From Brienomyrus brachyistius (lineage: Eukaryota > Chordata > Actinopteri > Osteoglossiformes > Mormyridae), in contig NC_064554.1 in assembly GCF_023856365.1 (NCBI RefSeq), forward strand, positions 8,671,001 through 8,735,000: a DNA stretch of 64,000 nt, in the 5' to 3' direction. The notes below the pieces were generated by a model. It was given only the letters and a program-made list of their open reading frames with translations, did not search any database and was not told the origin of the DNA. The first letter of the stretch is position 1. The number at the start of each line of letters is the position of its first letter. Shown here piece after piece: positions 44,381 to 55,872 of the stretch. The translations under genes were made by a program, and so were the position numbers.

Positions 44381-44728
44381 TTATTTTTGTTCAGTTGTTC
44401 CCACAATGTAATAAAAGACTTTGACAGTTGATCTGAACGGATCTGAACTTCCCACATCGAGCCCCTCCTTAAAAAACAATGTCCGAAAGAATATAATGAT
44501 CTCCGGCAAATAGCTCTTACATCCGCGATCACGAAGACCTGTTAGAATCTTATATACCTGGATCATGTCCCCCCTTAGTCTCCTTTGCTTGAGGCTAAAC
44601 AGATTCAGCTCAGCTAACTTCTCCTCATAAGACATTCCTCTGAGACCAGGAATCATTCTCGTAGTCCTACGTTTCCCTTTCCAAGGCAGCAATGTCCTCC
44701 TTAAGGTATGGTGACCAAACCTGCACAC
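44381..44728 (-). pseudogene. LINE ORF2 C-terminal fragment
   Basis: The minus-strand frame contains MSYEEKLAELNLFSLKQRRL followed by RGDMIQVYKILTG. This is the C-terminal signature of CR1/L2-like LINE polyproteins (a Y-E-E-R-L-x-x-L-x-L-x-S-L-x-x-R-R pattern). It is a fragment, in the opposite orientation to the LINE piece that begins at about 44873. Confidence 0.65.
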
Positions 44729-45477
44729 AACATTCTAGGTGTGGTCTTACTAAGGAATTATATAATCATAGCATCACCTCCCTTGACTTAAACACACCCA
44801 GATATGTGACCCGACATCTTATCAGCCTTTTTAATTGTTTCCCGTAATATGCCAAATCAATTCCTTTTAAAATATTCAGATGATTTCACTGTACTGTTTA
44901 CCGAGTATGATGATTCTACATTGTATCAGAGAAATATCCGCTGGCTGAATTAACACTGCGAAGACAGAGGAAATATTTTTTGGAAAATTGCCGGTAAATT
45001 ATACCCAGTGATTGATAATGCAGAAATTAACTTAGGATCAGTCTATAAATATTTGGGTTTCATGATAGATGAACATCTCTCATGGACCCCTCATATAGAA
45101 TTTACTTCCTTCGGAGACTGAAATCCTTTGGAGCTATAATTATTGTTTTTTACTTCAGCGATTCAGAGCATCATGCTTTATTGTAGCACTGTCTGGCTGA
45201 GTAGCCTATCAGTTAAAAATAATACAAAAATATATGATCAAATTATAATCTGTTCAAAGACCATTGGATTACCTGTGGTGTATTCTTTTCAGGAAGTAAA
45301 TGGCCTGCCATCCCTTCCCCCTGCAGAAGGTCTTCGTATTTGTCGCTCTTCCTTTCAAAAGCCTGCTCACTCCCCTCTTCCCATGGGACCATGAGTTCTA
45401 TGAAGATGATCCTTTCTTGCCTCTCCAGACCACAGTACCACAACCAGCTGAACAAACACAACAGTGCTAAATATTTG

Positions 45478-45483
<6 letters not shown>

Positions 45484-45514
<31 letters not shown>
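45484..45514. repeat. (TA)n microsatellite
   Basis: About fifteen TA units without interruption. Confidence 0.9.
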
Positions 45515-45516
<2 letters not shown>

Positions 45517-45759
45517 TGTATACCAGAGTTTGTGTGTATATAAACTTTTCTTTGACTCATACGTACATGAACTACTCACACGGGACATTGGTTACCCACT
45601 TAAGCACCACTATGGCTTAATGCCATTTCACTATGTGGTTAGACGGTGAAGAGGAGCATTCGGTCAGAATGCAGGAAATGATGAGGAGACAATTAAAGGC
45701 TTTCACTGAGTTCTGTATTGCATTCCACCCAATGCTCAGAGTTCCAATAACAGTAGTAA

Positions 45760-46005
45760 ATGGACTGCATTTATATAGTGGTTTTCTACTCCTACGAGTA
45801 CCCAAAGCGCTTTGCATTTCCTGCCTCACATTCACACACCGGTTGCAGAGGCTGTCATGCAAGGCGCCAACCTGCTCACCGGGAGCAATTTGGGGTTCGG
45901 TATCTTGCTCAAGGACACTTTGATGGGGTGAGGAGGAACCAAGCCTTGAACCTGCAACCCTCCAGTTGCTGAACGATAGCACTACCTCCTGCACCACCAT
46001 CTTCT
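45760..46005. repeat. Dispersed fish repeat (AAAGCGCTTTGCA type)
   Basis: Blocks TTTATATAGTGGTTTTCTA, CCAAAGCGCTTTGCAT, TTGCTCAAGGACACTTTGA and AACCTGCAACCCTCCAGTTG are the familiar order of a common teleost repeat. It interrupts the LINE remnant. Confidence 0.65.
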
Positions 46006-46224
46006 GAGGAAGCTCATCACAAGAGCATGATTAGATTACCCAGAAACATTTCCTCTGACTCTTCACATATTCTGCATAAAGAATATCAACTTCTGCCCTC
46101 AGGCAGGCGTTTCAGAGTTCCTTCTTTCAAACGTATTCCATTTAGAAAATCTTTTGTATTCCAATCTATCCTGTTGTTGAACCAGTTATGCTAAAACCAT
46201 GTGCAATGGGGTGCCTGTTATGGG

Positions 46225-46465
46225 GATTTGTATAATAATAATAATTATTGGTCCCTGTGGGGAAATTGTCTTTGCTACACCTCCCTGAACTTGCTCTTTG
46301 TAGAGTAAGCTGTCTGTGAAGGGCCCTTTGAGGACACCTGTTGGGTTGTCCAGGGAGCTGGGGGTTAAGGGCTTTGCGCAAGGACCCGCAGACATGCAGA
46401 GGCTAGATTTTAACCAATGACCATCTGATAATAGGCACACAGGCTTAACCCACAGATCCATTTTT
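46225..46465. repeat. Dispersed repeat copy (ATTGATCCC-type), second
   Basis: The second copy of the repeat at 43880-44105, in the same orientation, about 2.3 kb away. Diverged but colinear. Confidence 0.6.
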
Positions 46466-47202
46466 TATTACCCAGCTCCACTATGGATTTTTTTAGAACT
46501 CGAACTTGGCAGGTATGACATTAGTGTGAGAGATTACTGTAAATTAGCCCATTCGTGAGCAGTGGCATTGAAAGGAGTTTGACATGGGGGGGGACCGAAT
46601 TTGCCCCACAAAACATTGCAATAGTCACATATTGAAAGCATGCAATGTAACACATTATTGTTTAATTATTTTAAAAGATCTAAAGATTTCATCATTTAAA
46701 AAAGACTAACACTACAAGACATATCATTTTCTATTTCAGGAACAATGTATATCTTAGCACTTTGTAAACACTTGTCAATGATATTATGTCCCCGTGAGGA
46801 CCAGTTAACCTTGTCGGCACCTTGGTTCTTATTTGTCAGTTATGCGGACCACCATTCAGAAGTGTGGGGTGGGCTGGGCTGACCTCAGCTCTCCCCAATG
46901 GAAGTCCAAAGCAGGGGGAGTAGGGGAATCTACCAAATAGCGCACATTGAATTTGGTACAGTACTAATGCAATTAATGAAATCACGATAAACCACAATTC
47001 ATTCATAAAGCTGTGAATACATAGTTTTGCAGACATATTGTCAATTTTTTTTCCCAGTTTGTGTGAAATCATTAAGAATAATATATTGGCAGTCTGCACA
47101 CCAACAAGGTGAACTGGTTTAGTCTCAACTCTTGGTTCACAGTGTTGGGAGATTGATGCTTGAGTGTCAAATTAACACAAATTGATAAGAAAAGGTCTAA
47201 GC

Positions 47203-47377
47203 CAGGGGGCGTGGAGGGCCGGAGCCCTGCACATTTTTGGGTTTCCCCTCATTTAACACACCTGATTCAACTCCTTGTGCTAATTACCACACAGAGCTGA
47301 ATCATTCATGGTGGAACAGGGAAAGAGCTAAGCTACACAGGGCTCCGCCCCCCCAGGACTGGAGTTTGACACCCCTG
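47203..47377. mobile_element. hAT-type miniature element with 8-bp duplication
   Basis: The ends are CAGGGGGCGTGG on the left and GACACCCCTG on the right (inverted CAGGGGTGTC). Identical GTCTAAGC flanks lie at 47195-47202 and 47378-47385. The 8-bp duplication and CAGGGG ends are diagnostic of hAT elements. At 175 bases it has no coding capacity. Confidence 0.85.
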
Positions 47378-47528
47378 GTCTAAGCCTTTCGGCGCCCAGT
47401 TTAGAAAAAGAAGAAAGAAGAAGAGGAGAAACACACAAACGATAATGGTATACAGCTATTTCATCTCCTTATGAGTATAATATTAAGCATAACAGGCTAT
47501 AGTATAACACCTGTATATTTGTTAGCCA

Positions 47529-47738
47529 GTCATTTTCTGTAACCACTGGTCCTATTCAGGTTTGCAGGGTGTCCAGAGCCTATGGACACAAGGCAGGGAA
47601 TGACCCAGGTTGGGGCACCAACCCATCACAGGAGACACACACACACACACACACTTGGTAACACAAGGAGAACATGCAAATTCCCCGAACCCGGGTCCCA
47701 GAGGGGTGAGGCAGCAATGCTGACCACTATGCCCCCCC
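47529..47738 (-). mobile_element. SINE copy, reversed
   Basis: Read on the minus strand, the tail block (CCTGAATAGGACCAGTGG, ACAGAAAATG) and the body block (GGGTTCGGGGAATTTGCATG) match the SINE type at 39214-39556. An internal (CA)n tract lies at about 47636-47654. Confidence 0.6.
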
Positions 47739-48188
47739 CTCCTTATTGTGTATATTGTTTTACATTTATATAGTTTCAAATTTATCTGTATCGTTCCACG
47801 TGTCATGGGGTGGGAAACAGAAGCACAGTTTTTGTTGGGGGGGGGGGGGGGGTGATCAAAGTGGAGGGTCACCCAGGGTAACTTACAAGCTAGAACCACC
47901 ACTGACTACACACTGAGAAGCTGTCCAGACACGATGGCTAATGCCATTATGATTGATACCATTTGTAGGAGACTTAAATTATTTCTGATTTTAAAACCCA
48001 TTCACTGACAGCCATTTGGTTTTAAAATCATGGAGTTTCTCTGATATCTCTAATAATTTATTAAAATTCCTCTTCCCATTAAAGTGACCATATAACTTCC
48101 ATATCTATAGTATCTTCGACATTACAATGAAAATATCAAACTGCGTTTCTAATACTGACCACCGGATGGCGAACGTCCTACAGTAAAA

Positions 48189-48379
48189 CGGGGGTAACCA
48201 ACCTTATCCACCAAGGGCCGGTGTGGATGCAGATTTTTGGGGTAACCTTTAGGTCAGCTGTTCACACCCAGGTGTGAGGACTCTTCAGACAATCAGTCCT
48301 CTAATTAATGATCTAATCAGGGAGCTGCAGCGAAAACTTGCACACAGCGGCCCTATCTGGGAAAGATTGGCCACCCCTG
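48189..48379. mobile_element. hAT-type miniature element, perfect 8-bp duplication
   Basis: The left end CGGGGGTAACC and right end GGCCACCCCTG are inverted. CAGTAAAA flanks both sides (48181-48188 and 48380-48387). The interior block CCTTTAGGTCAGCT is shared with the element at 57568-57753. It is 191 bases long and non-coding. Confidence 0.88.
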
Positions 48380-48928
48380 CAGTAAAAGAACCCATAAATA
48401 CTGCAAAAGTTTTTAATCTACACATAAGACACTTCATGGTAGCCTTCTTCAGTACTGACCAGTCTGTAGTCTGTAACATTATAAATCAGCAGCAACCTGG
48501 AATCCACTGTCGTAATTCACTCTCTAAATGTTTGAGTCAGAACAATAATAGTCTCCACGTTACCACCTCGCTGCAGTGTAAATATTGACCACATCTCCGT
48601 GGAAAACCACTGAATGACATCACGGGGTTCCCTCTGAGCGTGTGGAAGACGGGAACTCCCAGCTCTCGGTTTCACTCACTCTCGCTTTGGGAAAATATTA
48701 TTCCCCTTGTGTTACAAACACATATGGAAAAACCATTTCTTTAACTTCTTCTTCACAAATGAATTTCCTCTTCAGAAACCGCATTTTTCCAACACCCACA
48801 ACACAGAGCATGGACTTGTATGTCTAGTATAATTATTTTATGTATACTGTATGCAAACTAACAAATCCTCGCCCAGGGAAAGACAGCACATTCTGGAAAA
48901 GTGCTACTTTTATGTCCCATTACAAGGA

Positions 48929-49601
48929 TTTATTTTGAAAACCAAGAAATCCTGGTAAGGAAGGAATGAGCCTCACCAAAGACCACAAGTTGCTGTCACT
49001 TAGACAACGGAATTTACTAAAAAGCAAAAGCACAAAACACACACAGATGGTGCTTTCAAAACATCTTATTGCTAGGGCAACTAACACTGTTCTGTGTTAC
49101 TCCGTTGTCTTTTGTAGTAATAATATATTAAATACTGCATCTCATGTACTAAATTATAAATATATTAATAAGACAAAGATTGTTACACTATAACAATTGT
49201 ATAAGTCTATTTGATAAATACACAAATATGTTATTTCGGATTAAATGCAAATACTTTAAATGTAAAAATTTCATACAAATTAATATGATTACAGATATAC
49301 AAAGCTAATAATATTCCGGACTATTCAAATAATATTCAAATACCGGCAAAATACTGGTTTACAGTTCTATGAAAAACCAGACTGCTAAAGGGACTTCATA
49401 TGAAAGATGCTTATTGCTACATTTCCATTTAGTACGGAACATACAATTGCACGGTTCCTAGGAAGGAAGAATAATGTTCCTGAAGAAGGAAGAATGAGTC
49501 AAAACAATGGAGGGCAGTCTCTTCGTGTGTCAAGCCTCAACTTGTCAGTGATCAGTGAATCTCCATCTCTTTGCCCGGAGCCAAACAAAGTGTTTCCATG
49601 G
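48929..49601 (-). other. hsd3b7: Probable hsd3b7 3' UTR with AATAAA
   Basis: The hsd3b7 stop codon ends at 49602. On the minus strand AATAAA occurs at 48934-48929, about 670 bases downstream. The stretch between is AT-rich and has no gene-like frame. The call rests on position and motif only. Confidence 0.35.
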
Positions 49602-52600
49602 TTAGGCATTCTTGGTTGGGACTGGGAATGTGTTCACCCAGGTCTGCGTGCGCGCCCGTGCCTCGTCCCAGTCGTATAGCGGCTTGTACCGGAAGTGGCG
49701 CTGGGCCTTGTCAGAGCGCACCGTGAAGGACGTGCATGCCACGGCCAGCGTGTAGCGGTTCAGGAGGGGCGTGTAGTTGTACACGGGCTTCAGAACCATG
49801 CGCAGGAAGTCATTGACGCAAGCCATGAGCTTCAGAATCCAGAGCGGCATGGTCAGCTCGCGGAAGTTGAAGTACGACAGGAACTGCATGTTGAAGTCTT
49901 CGTAGCTCTTATAGGGTGAGTCGTCGTAGCAGTAGTACACCTCTCCTCCCAGCGTGTGGGGCTGCTCCCGCAGGGCACGCCCCGCCAGGAGATGCATCCA
50001 GGCTACGTTCCCTAAGAATCCGTGGAACAGTAGAGTCAGTCGGCGAAAGAAACACCTGCCAGTGGCAGCCTCCATTGTCTTTGACGCCGAGGTGTGGAGG
50101 AGTGAACGTCACACCCTTCAAACACTTCCTTTTATGGGGGAGACGGATCCAAGGGCCTAAACGTATTGCCATGGGACCTACCTGCATATACGCGGCCATG
50201 CTCCGTGTTGGGTGGGACGCCCCGGATGATGCAGCCACCAGCCTGCACCCCCTTCTCGTAGAATTCCCGCATAAGCTGGTGATGCTCACCGTAGATGCCA
50301 GTGGGACGCAGGGCACAGGTGTGCAGGCAAGCCCCCCCGGCCAACTGTGTTATCGGGAGAGAGACCCAGAAATGGTCACATCCTGGAACATCCATGTGGA
50401 GGTATGCAAAAGCAGCACATGGCTACCAGGAACTATGGTCTGTCTCTACCTCCCCCCCAATGTACAGCCATGGAAAAAATTAAAAGACCACATTATATTT
50501 TTAAACAAATCTACATTTTTAAATCCTGCTTTAAACGTGATTCTGCTGGCAGAAGCCTATGCTGAACAGGACGTCGCGTCCAGTTTCTAAGACAGCAGTA
50601 CACAATAACAAAGGGAAGCAGGTGACACTGGGTACGACCAGAAACCAGCCAGGCAGAGGGAAGAAGCAACTTCCTAATGCCGGAGATGGTCGGCAGCTTA
50701 TCCGGCAGTGCCTCATATTTCGGAGGATGACATCAAGTGACCTACAAGGGGAACGGGAAGCATGAAGTGCAGGTGTGAGGTGCACTGATAGGACAGTTTG
50801 TTTCAGGCTCCTAGAAGCAGGACTGAGGTCCCAGAAAGGAAGGAAGCCGCCCTTCATTAATGAGAAACAGAAAAACCAGACTGCAGTTTGGAAAATCGTG
50901 CATATTAACACACACCCATACATTGGGAAATGAGTGAAACAAAAAAATGTGCTGTAGTCTTAATTTTTGCCATGGCTGTAAATTGAGGCACTTTTAGTGT
51001 GTTCTCGATGATGGGGGGGAAAGGAGAAGGTTCTGAAGAGTCAGCATCATATTGCTAAAGCGCTTAGTCATACAAGCCATGACCTCTGTACCAGTATGAT
51101 ACAGCTATCTCATTGCAGAATACACAGGCGATAAGGCCCTTAGACAGGCAACCTTTAACTCAAAAGCCGACAGAAATTCATGGGTGACAAGCCAGGCGAT
51201 AATGAAAGCCGTAAGTCAGCAGTGCCAGGCTTACACTGACATGATAAAGGATGTCAGTGCCAGCAAGCAAACATTAGCATTAGGCAGTTTTCATAGCAGA
51301 ACGTGTAACACGACTAACAAAACAAAACAAAAAGTTTTCCTCATTGCTCACCATAGAAACCTGGAAAAATGATCTAGCGATAAATGGAAAAGCTTAGAAT
51401 CTCTTGTTGGAACTAATTCAGGAAAAAAAAACGTTTCTAGTTGACGCCCTCAGATATATGGCAGGGTAATAAGGATTGCTTTTCTTAAAGGGCGAGTTTC
51501 GTAAGCATGTCAAAGAAGCTATTATTTATTCACTTCACCTGGGAAATGTATATACTGTGGACTAAAGTCGTCCCAGGTGACATCGGTGTTGAGAGAATCG
51601 CATGATGCTCCACCCTGTCTTACGGTGTCGTGTTACCTTCTTGCCATTGGCCTCCAGCACCAGCCTCTCAGCCTCGGCCTTGCTCTTGGGGTACGGCATC
51701 TCGTGGTGCACGTTGTACACAGTGTCCTCATCTCCACTGCGTGACAAAAGGGATGGTTTGCCAAAATGCTCCGTGGCTCACATACCACGAGCTACCCCAG
51801 GGTGTTTACAGGGAATTAAAACACAGCGAGAGAGAAAACCAGAGCTGGTTCTGATCCCAATCGACATGAAATGCAAGGAACTGAGGCAAGCATTCCAATA
51901 AACATCCATGATGAACAACCTAGACAGCAATGGGACGCAGCCAACCAGGCCTCAGGAGGGGATGCATTTTGCTAGATCTCTACATTACTGTTAATGTGGA
52001 ACTAGCCGCACATCCCAGAATTTGAGGAACACCCAAAGAAATGGTGTAATTACAATGGTATGTGGTGACATATTACTGAACCACACCAGCAGGGATCAGG
52101 ATACAGCTGCGAACCTGATCAGTGTTGACATAGACTGCGTCAAATATTAGGGCAGAGCTGCGCAGTGTTGAGGTTCAAAGACAGGTTGGTATCTAATGAA
52201 GGACTGGCTCAAATGTCTGTTTACACATTTATGTGGGTGGAATGATTATTTTCATAAAAACTGAGAGGCTTAGTGGTGCCACGCATCTCTCGTCTAACTC
52301 TTTGATGGATGGCGAGTTGGGCTAGGAATGGAGCCAGAGTTATACATCAAGCATGTGACTGCCCGATTCTACACAGACCAAAAAAAGCCTCTCAGCTCTG
52401 GGCCCATAGCAGACCGAAAAGTCTCTGCCTGTTATAGCATCGTCCAAGAAGCCACATTATGAAAAGTCGGAGAAATCTGCAAACCAGATCTCTGGACATA
52501 TTTAAAAACACATTCTTGGGAGAAAATCTATGTGGCAGCCATCTGGAATTCCTGCTGGTAGCCAAGAGCATGTCAGATGAAGAGGGGAGTAGAGGAATGA

Positions 52601-54583
52601 GAAAAACAATGTCAAGTGACGGAGATTTTAGAAGGAGAGTATAATGCAGGATTTCCCAGCCAGCATACCGGATGAAAGGGTCTCCCTTGATGTTGGGTCC
52701 AACTACTTCCATGCTGCTGGTGTAGACTAGATATGGGATCTTATTTTCTATGCAGGCATTGATGACATTGATTGTTCCTGCGAAACGAAAGGACCAGTGT
52801 TAGATGTCATCTTCCAGCAATCTTCCTTCTTAAAGGAAAGGGGAAACAGTACACCCACTCGGGGACACCCACGTGCAGCACGAATGACTCGATCAAAGGC
52901 GAATGATGCAGGTGTTACTCCCCGAGCGCGGCGGCGGCATGCCCACAATGGCGGCGTGCTTTCGAGAAAGGAGGCACGGAAAGCCCGACTGCAAATTTAC
53001 GGGCGTAATCTTGGCGAGATTCCCATCCGTGTGCGAATTAACAGGCACGATAAGCGATCGATTTACTGTGCTTCATGTTGCGTATTTACTGTTGCAATTT
53101 TTCCCGAAATGAAAGAGAGAAGACATTTATCTACAAATCAAATCAAAGCAGCAGACGGGAGTGGTACAGAATTTAGGATGGATAACAAAGAATAAGGTAC
53201 AAAAGAAAACGAGATAGTGACCAGGACCAGGGCTTGCACAGACGTGCTCCACCCATCGCTTGATTCTTTGTGTGTAAAAAACATCTGGACTTCAGATGCT
53301 GTTCCAAAGGGTGGGGGGTGGGGGGTCTGTATAGGAGACCAGCAGCTTTCTAATAAACAACAGCAAACCCCGTCTCGAAAAAACACCCAAAATAATGCTA
53401 GAAAAACAGAGCAGGTCATGGGCGGAAAACCAGTGTCACTAGATTTTTGTTGTGTGTTGCGGTGTTACAAATTCCCTTCCCCGAAATACCAGCCCAACCC
53501 ATGTGACTATGGAAACCAGTCCTCTGTAGAAAACATGCAAGGGGGGTTAAAGTGAAGTGAGTCCCATTGGTTTTTCCTTGAACCGGGACTCACCTGTGAC
53601 ATTGACCGCATGAATGGCCTGCTGGGGCACTCTGTGCCACACGTCCACCAGGCTGGCTGTGTGCATGAGCAGGTCGACCCCTCGGCTCGCCTCCAGCACG
53701 CTCCTGGGGTCCGTGACGTCCCCCTGTATCACCAGCACTTTCACCCGCTCTGTGGGAAAAGAGAAGCAGACAGTTTGTGCGTGACACTATGAACCAAGAG
53801 GCAACCAGACACTGGTTTCAGTTTCCAGAAAAGAGTAGCTAGTTTCTCATAATTTACAATCGATGTAGAGCAGTCTTCTAAGATTTATCCAAATTTTCCT
53901 TTTTCTTAATTCCTTTTTTTTTCCCCAAAATGGGCACAGGGGTACAAGATGAACAGGTTTACCCTTTCATGGCCTAAAAATCAGGGGCTATTGATGGGGG
54001 GTGAGGCAGGGGGTGGGGAAATCACCGACCTACCTCTGACTCCTACGCTGCCAGTTACGGTAAATGAGGACAAGCAGCCTGGTTGGGAGCCCCACAGTGT
54101 AGCCCTGAAGGCCTCACCTCACCTCTCATTTTAACAGCGATAGAAAAACACCATTCCACACATTTCCAACGGCACTGAATCTCCCCCACAGGCCAAATGT
54201 CAGACTCAGCTTCAAGCTGTGATAAATGGACCTTTCACTGTGGGGAAAGCCATCTTAAAACACTGCATACAGAAGCGGCGGACAGGCTGTAATGTGGCAG
54301 GCCCATTCGGAAACTGGGAGGGGTGTAAATTGCGCATCCGTCATCTATGTAGAATTATATTATGGGACCCGAAGGGGCTGGCAGTGCTCAGGGCTGGGTT
54401 TCCGTTGATTTTCAGCGGTCGGTGACATATAACGCCGAGGCATAAACGGCCTTGAAGGTAATGGCCGCAGTTCCAGGTATTATGTTAGGGCTGAACTTTG
54501 CACTTTGCTCTATTTGCATGGTGGCTGGCAGAACACTGCGCTCCAGTGGAACAGCATCAGAAACAGTACAATCCAATGTGACG

Positions 54584-54622
<39 letters not shown>

Positions 54623-55872
54623 CTATCACGGAACGAGCTGCAAAAGGAAGGATGCAGCTCAACCCCCATCAGCTGCTCTGGCGACAAGGTTGGGGTTCGG
54701 GAGGCTCAGGAAAAGACATTCATCAAGGGAAGGGGTGACAAAGACCCTCCCACACCTGCGGGACACTCCTGGTCATCAGTGCCAGCTTCACACCCAGCCG
54801 GACGGGCAGCAGGGTTAGGGTCACATCAGCACAAAGGGTGTTACGGAAGCCCGCTGCGCCCTTTTCCATTAACGGACACTCACAGCTGAGTACACAGCAC
54901 AGGTTTAAAAATACACATTATGATGAGTTAATATCCAGTGGTGAGTCCAGGCATTGCCGTGTCTGTCTCTTCTGTCTTTAATGTTAAGAAGTACCAGTCA
55001 TAGTTTGAAAGACCTCAAGATAAAGAGACAGACATATAAGCAAATACTCAGCAAATACTCAGTAAGTAAATATGCATGTAAATTATTATTATTATTATTA
55101 TGCAAATTATGCAATAGTTAGTGTGGGCATTGCCATGAGATATTTTCTACTGCTTTGTATCCAGGCTCCCTGCACTGGAAGATGGATGAAAACATCCCAT
55201 ATCATTTTTGCCCATACTGTTCCTCCGAATTTTCAGCAGAGCGACAACATTTACTATATTTCAGTCATTTTGGATGAAAATGACGCAACTGCCCTCATAG
55301 CGAATCCGGTAACACTCATACGACTGTGGGATTATAGGCTAGTTAGGTGGTGACATTACAAGTATATTCCGGTATCCATTATCCTGCCATGTAATTATAG
55401 TAGTTTCACGACCATTAAAAACACTGAACGATTATTTTTCCCAATCTCCACCCCATATATTTAGGAGTTTGTTTTTATTTACGGCTAGAAACTCCAGCTC
55501 ATGCGCAACTCCTCGCCCTAATCATATTTTAACCGTCTAATGACACCATCTTACAGCGCAGCGCTGATAACGGGGCACATAGGATCAATACATATTTAAT
55601 TACATTACACAGTTGAAGACAAACATGAATTAGCTACATACAATCCTACCTCGGCAAACTCCTCCCTTATTCCAGCAATCGGTATTACAAGGTAAACTTA
55701 AAAAACAGTATTCACCTGTGCTGTGCGCTTCCAGGTCTGGCTTGGTCTGCTTGTCAAACAGGCGGATCTCTGTCAGTCTGTCTTCATGATCCAGCAGGAC
55801 GCTGAGCAGATGCTGCCCCAAAAAGCCGCAGCCTCCGGTAATTAAGTATGTCAGACCTCGCTTATCTCCCAT
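49602..55872 (-). CDS. hsd3b7: 3-beta-hydroxy-delta5-C27-steroid oxidoreductase
   Basis: HSD3B7 is the ER-membrane enzyme that oxidises and isomerises 7-alpha-hydroxylated C27 sterols early in bile-acid (and fish bile-alcohol) synthesis, using NAD+. Six exons on the minus strand: 55872-55716, 53749-53594, 52777-52669, 51736-51637, 50344-50182 and 50011-49602. They sum to 1095 bases (364 residues) with all phases consistent, close to the known mammalian length. The N-terminal Rossmann motif TYLITGGCGFLGQH covers residues 8-21. The catalytic Y-P-K-S-K is at 156-160, preceded by VYTSSMEVVGPN. Further family marks are ALRPTGIYGEHH and NVAWMHLLA. A hydrophobic C-terminal segment (LWILKLMACVNDFLRMVL) is the likely membrane anchor. 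Intron 4 holds a miniature transposon. HSD3B7, not the steroidogenic HSD3B1/2 type, is favoured by overall sequence and by the synteny with prr14, cd2bp2 and tbc1d10b. Confidence 0.94.
50465..50978. mobile_element. TA-flanked inverted-repeat element in hsd3b7 intron 4
   Basis: CAGCCATGGAAAAAATTAA at the left faces TTAATTTTTGCCATGGCTG at the right, with TA on both sides (50463-50464 and 50979-50980). It is 514 bases. The TA duplication and end style suggest a Tc1/mariner-type miniature element. A truncated copy in inverse orientation lies at 58447-58852. Confidence 0.85.
54586..54622 (+). repeat. 37-base poly(G) tract in hsd3b7 intron 1
   Basis: An uninterrupted run of G read directly from the sequence. 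Other poly(G) runs lie near 818, 25453, 28050, 34828, 47836, 59333, 63403 and 63969. Confidence 0.9.
55082..55103. repeat. (ATT)n microsatellite
   Basis: A short run of ATT triplets in hsd3b7 intron 1. Confidence 0.85.

Larger units (their letters stand above)
44873..46190 (+). pseudogene. LINE reverse-transcriptase remnant, interrupted
   Basis: A catalytic-box-like Y-S-D-D is encoded at 44873-44884. After several frame breaks come YKYLGFMIDEHLSWTPHI (45040-45100), LYCSTVWLSS (about 45175-45205) and, after an interruption of about 560 bases, a block with CCTCAGGCAGGCGTTTCAGAG (46097-46117) typical of the 3' end. A (TA)n tract (45484-45514) and another repeat (45760-46005) lie in the gap. It is a dead LINE. 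Confidence 0.6.

Noticed and set aside
49916..50590. Plus-strand frame of 224 codons
   Set aside because: Antisense to hsd3b7 exons 5-6 and running into the miniature element; no family similarity.
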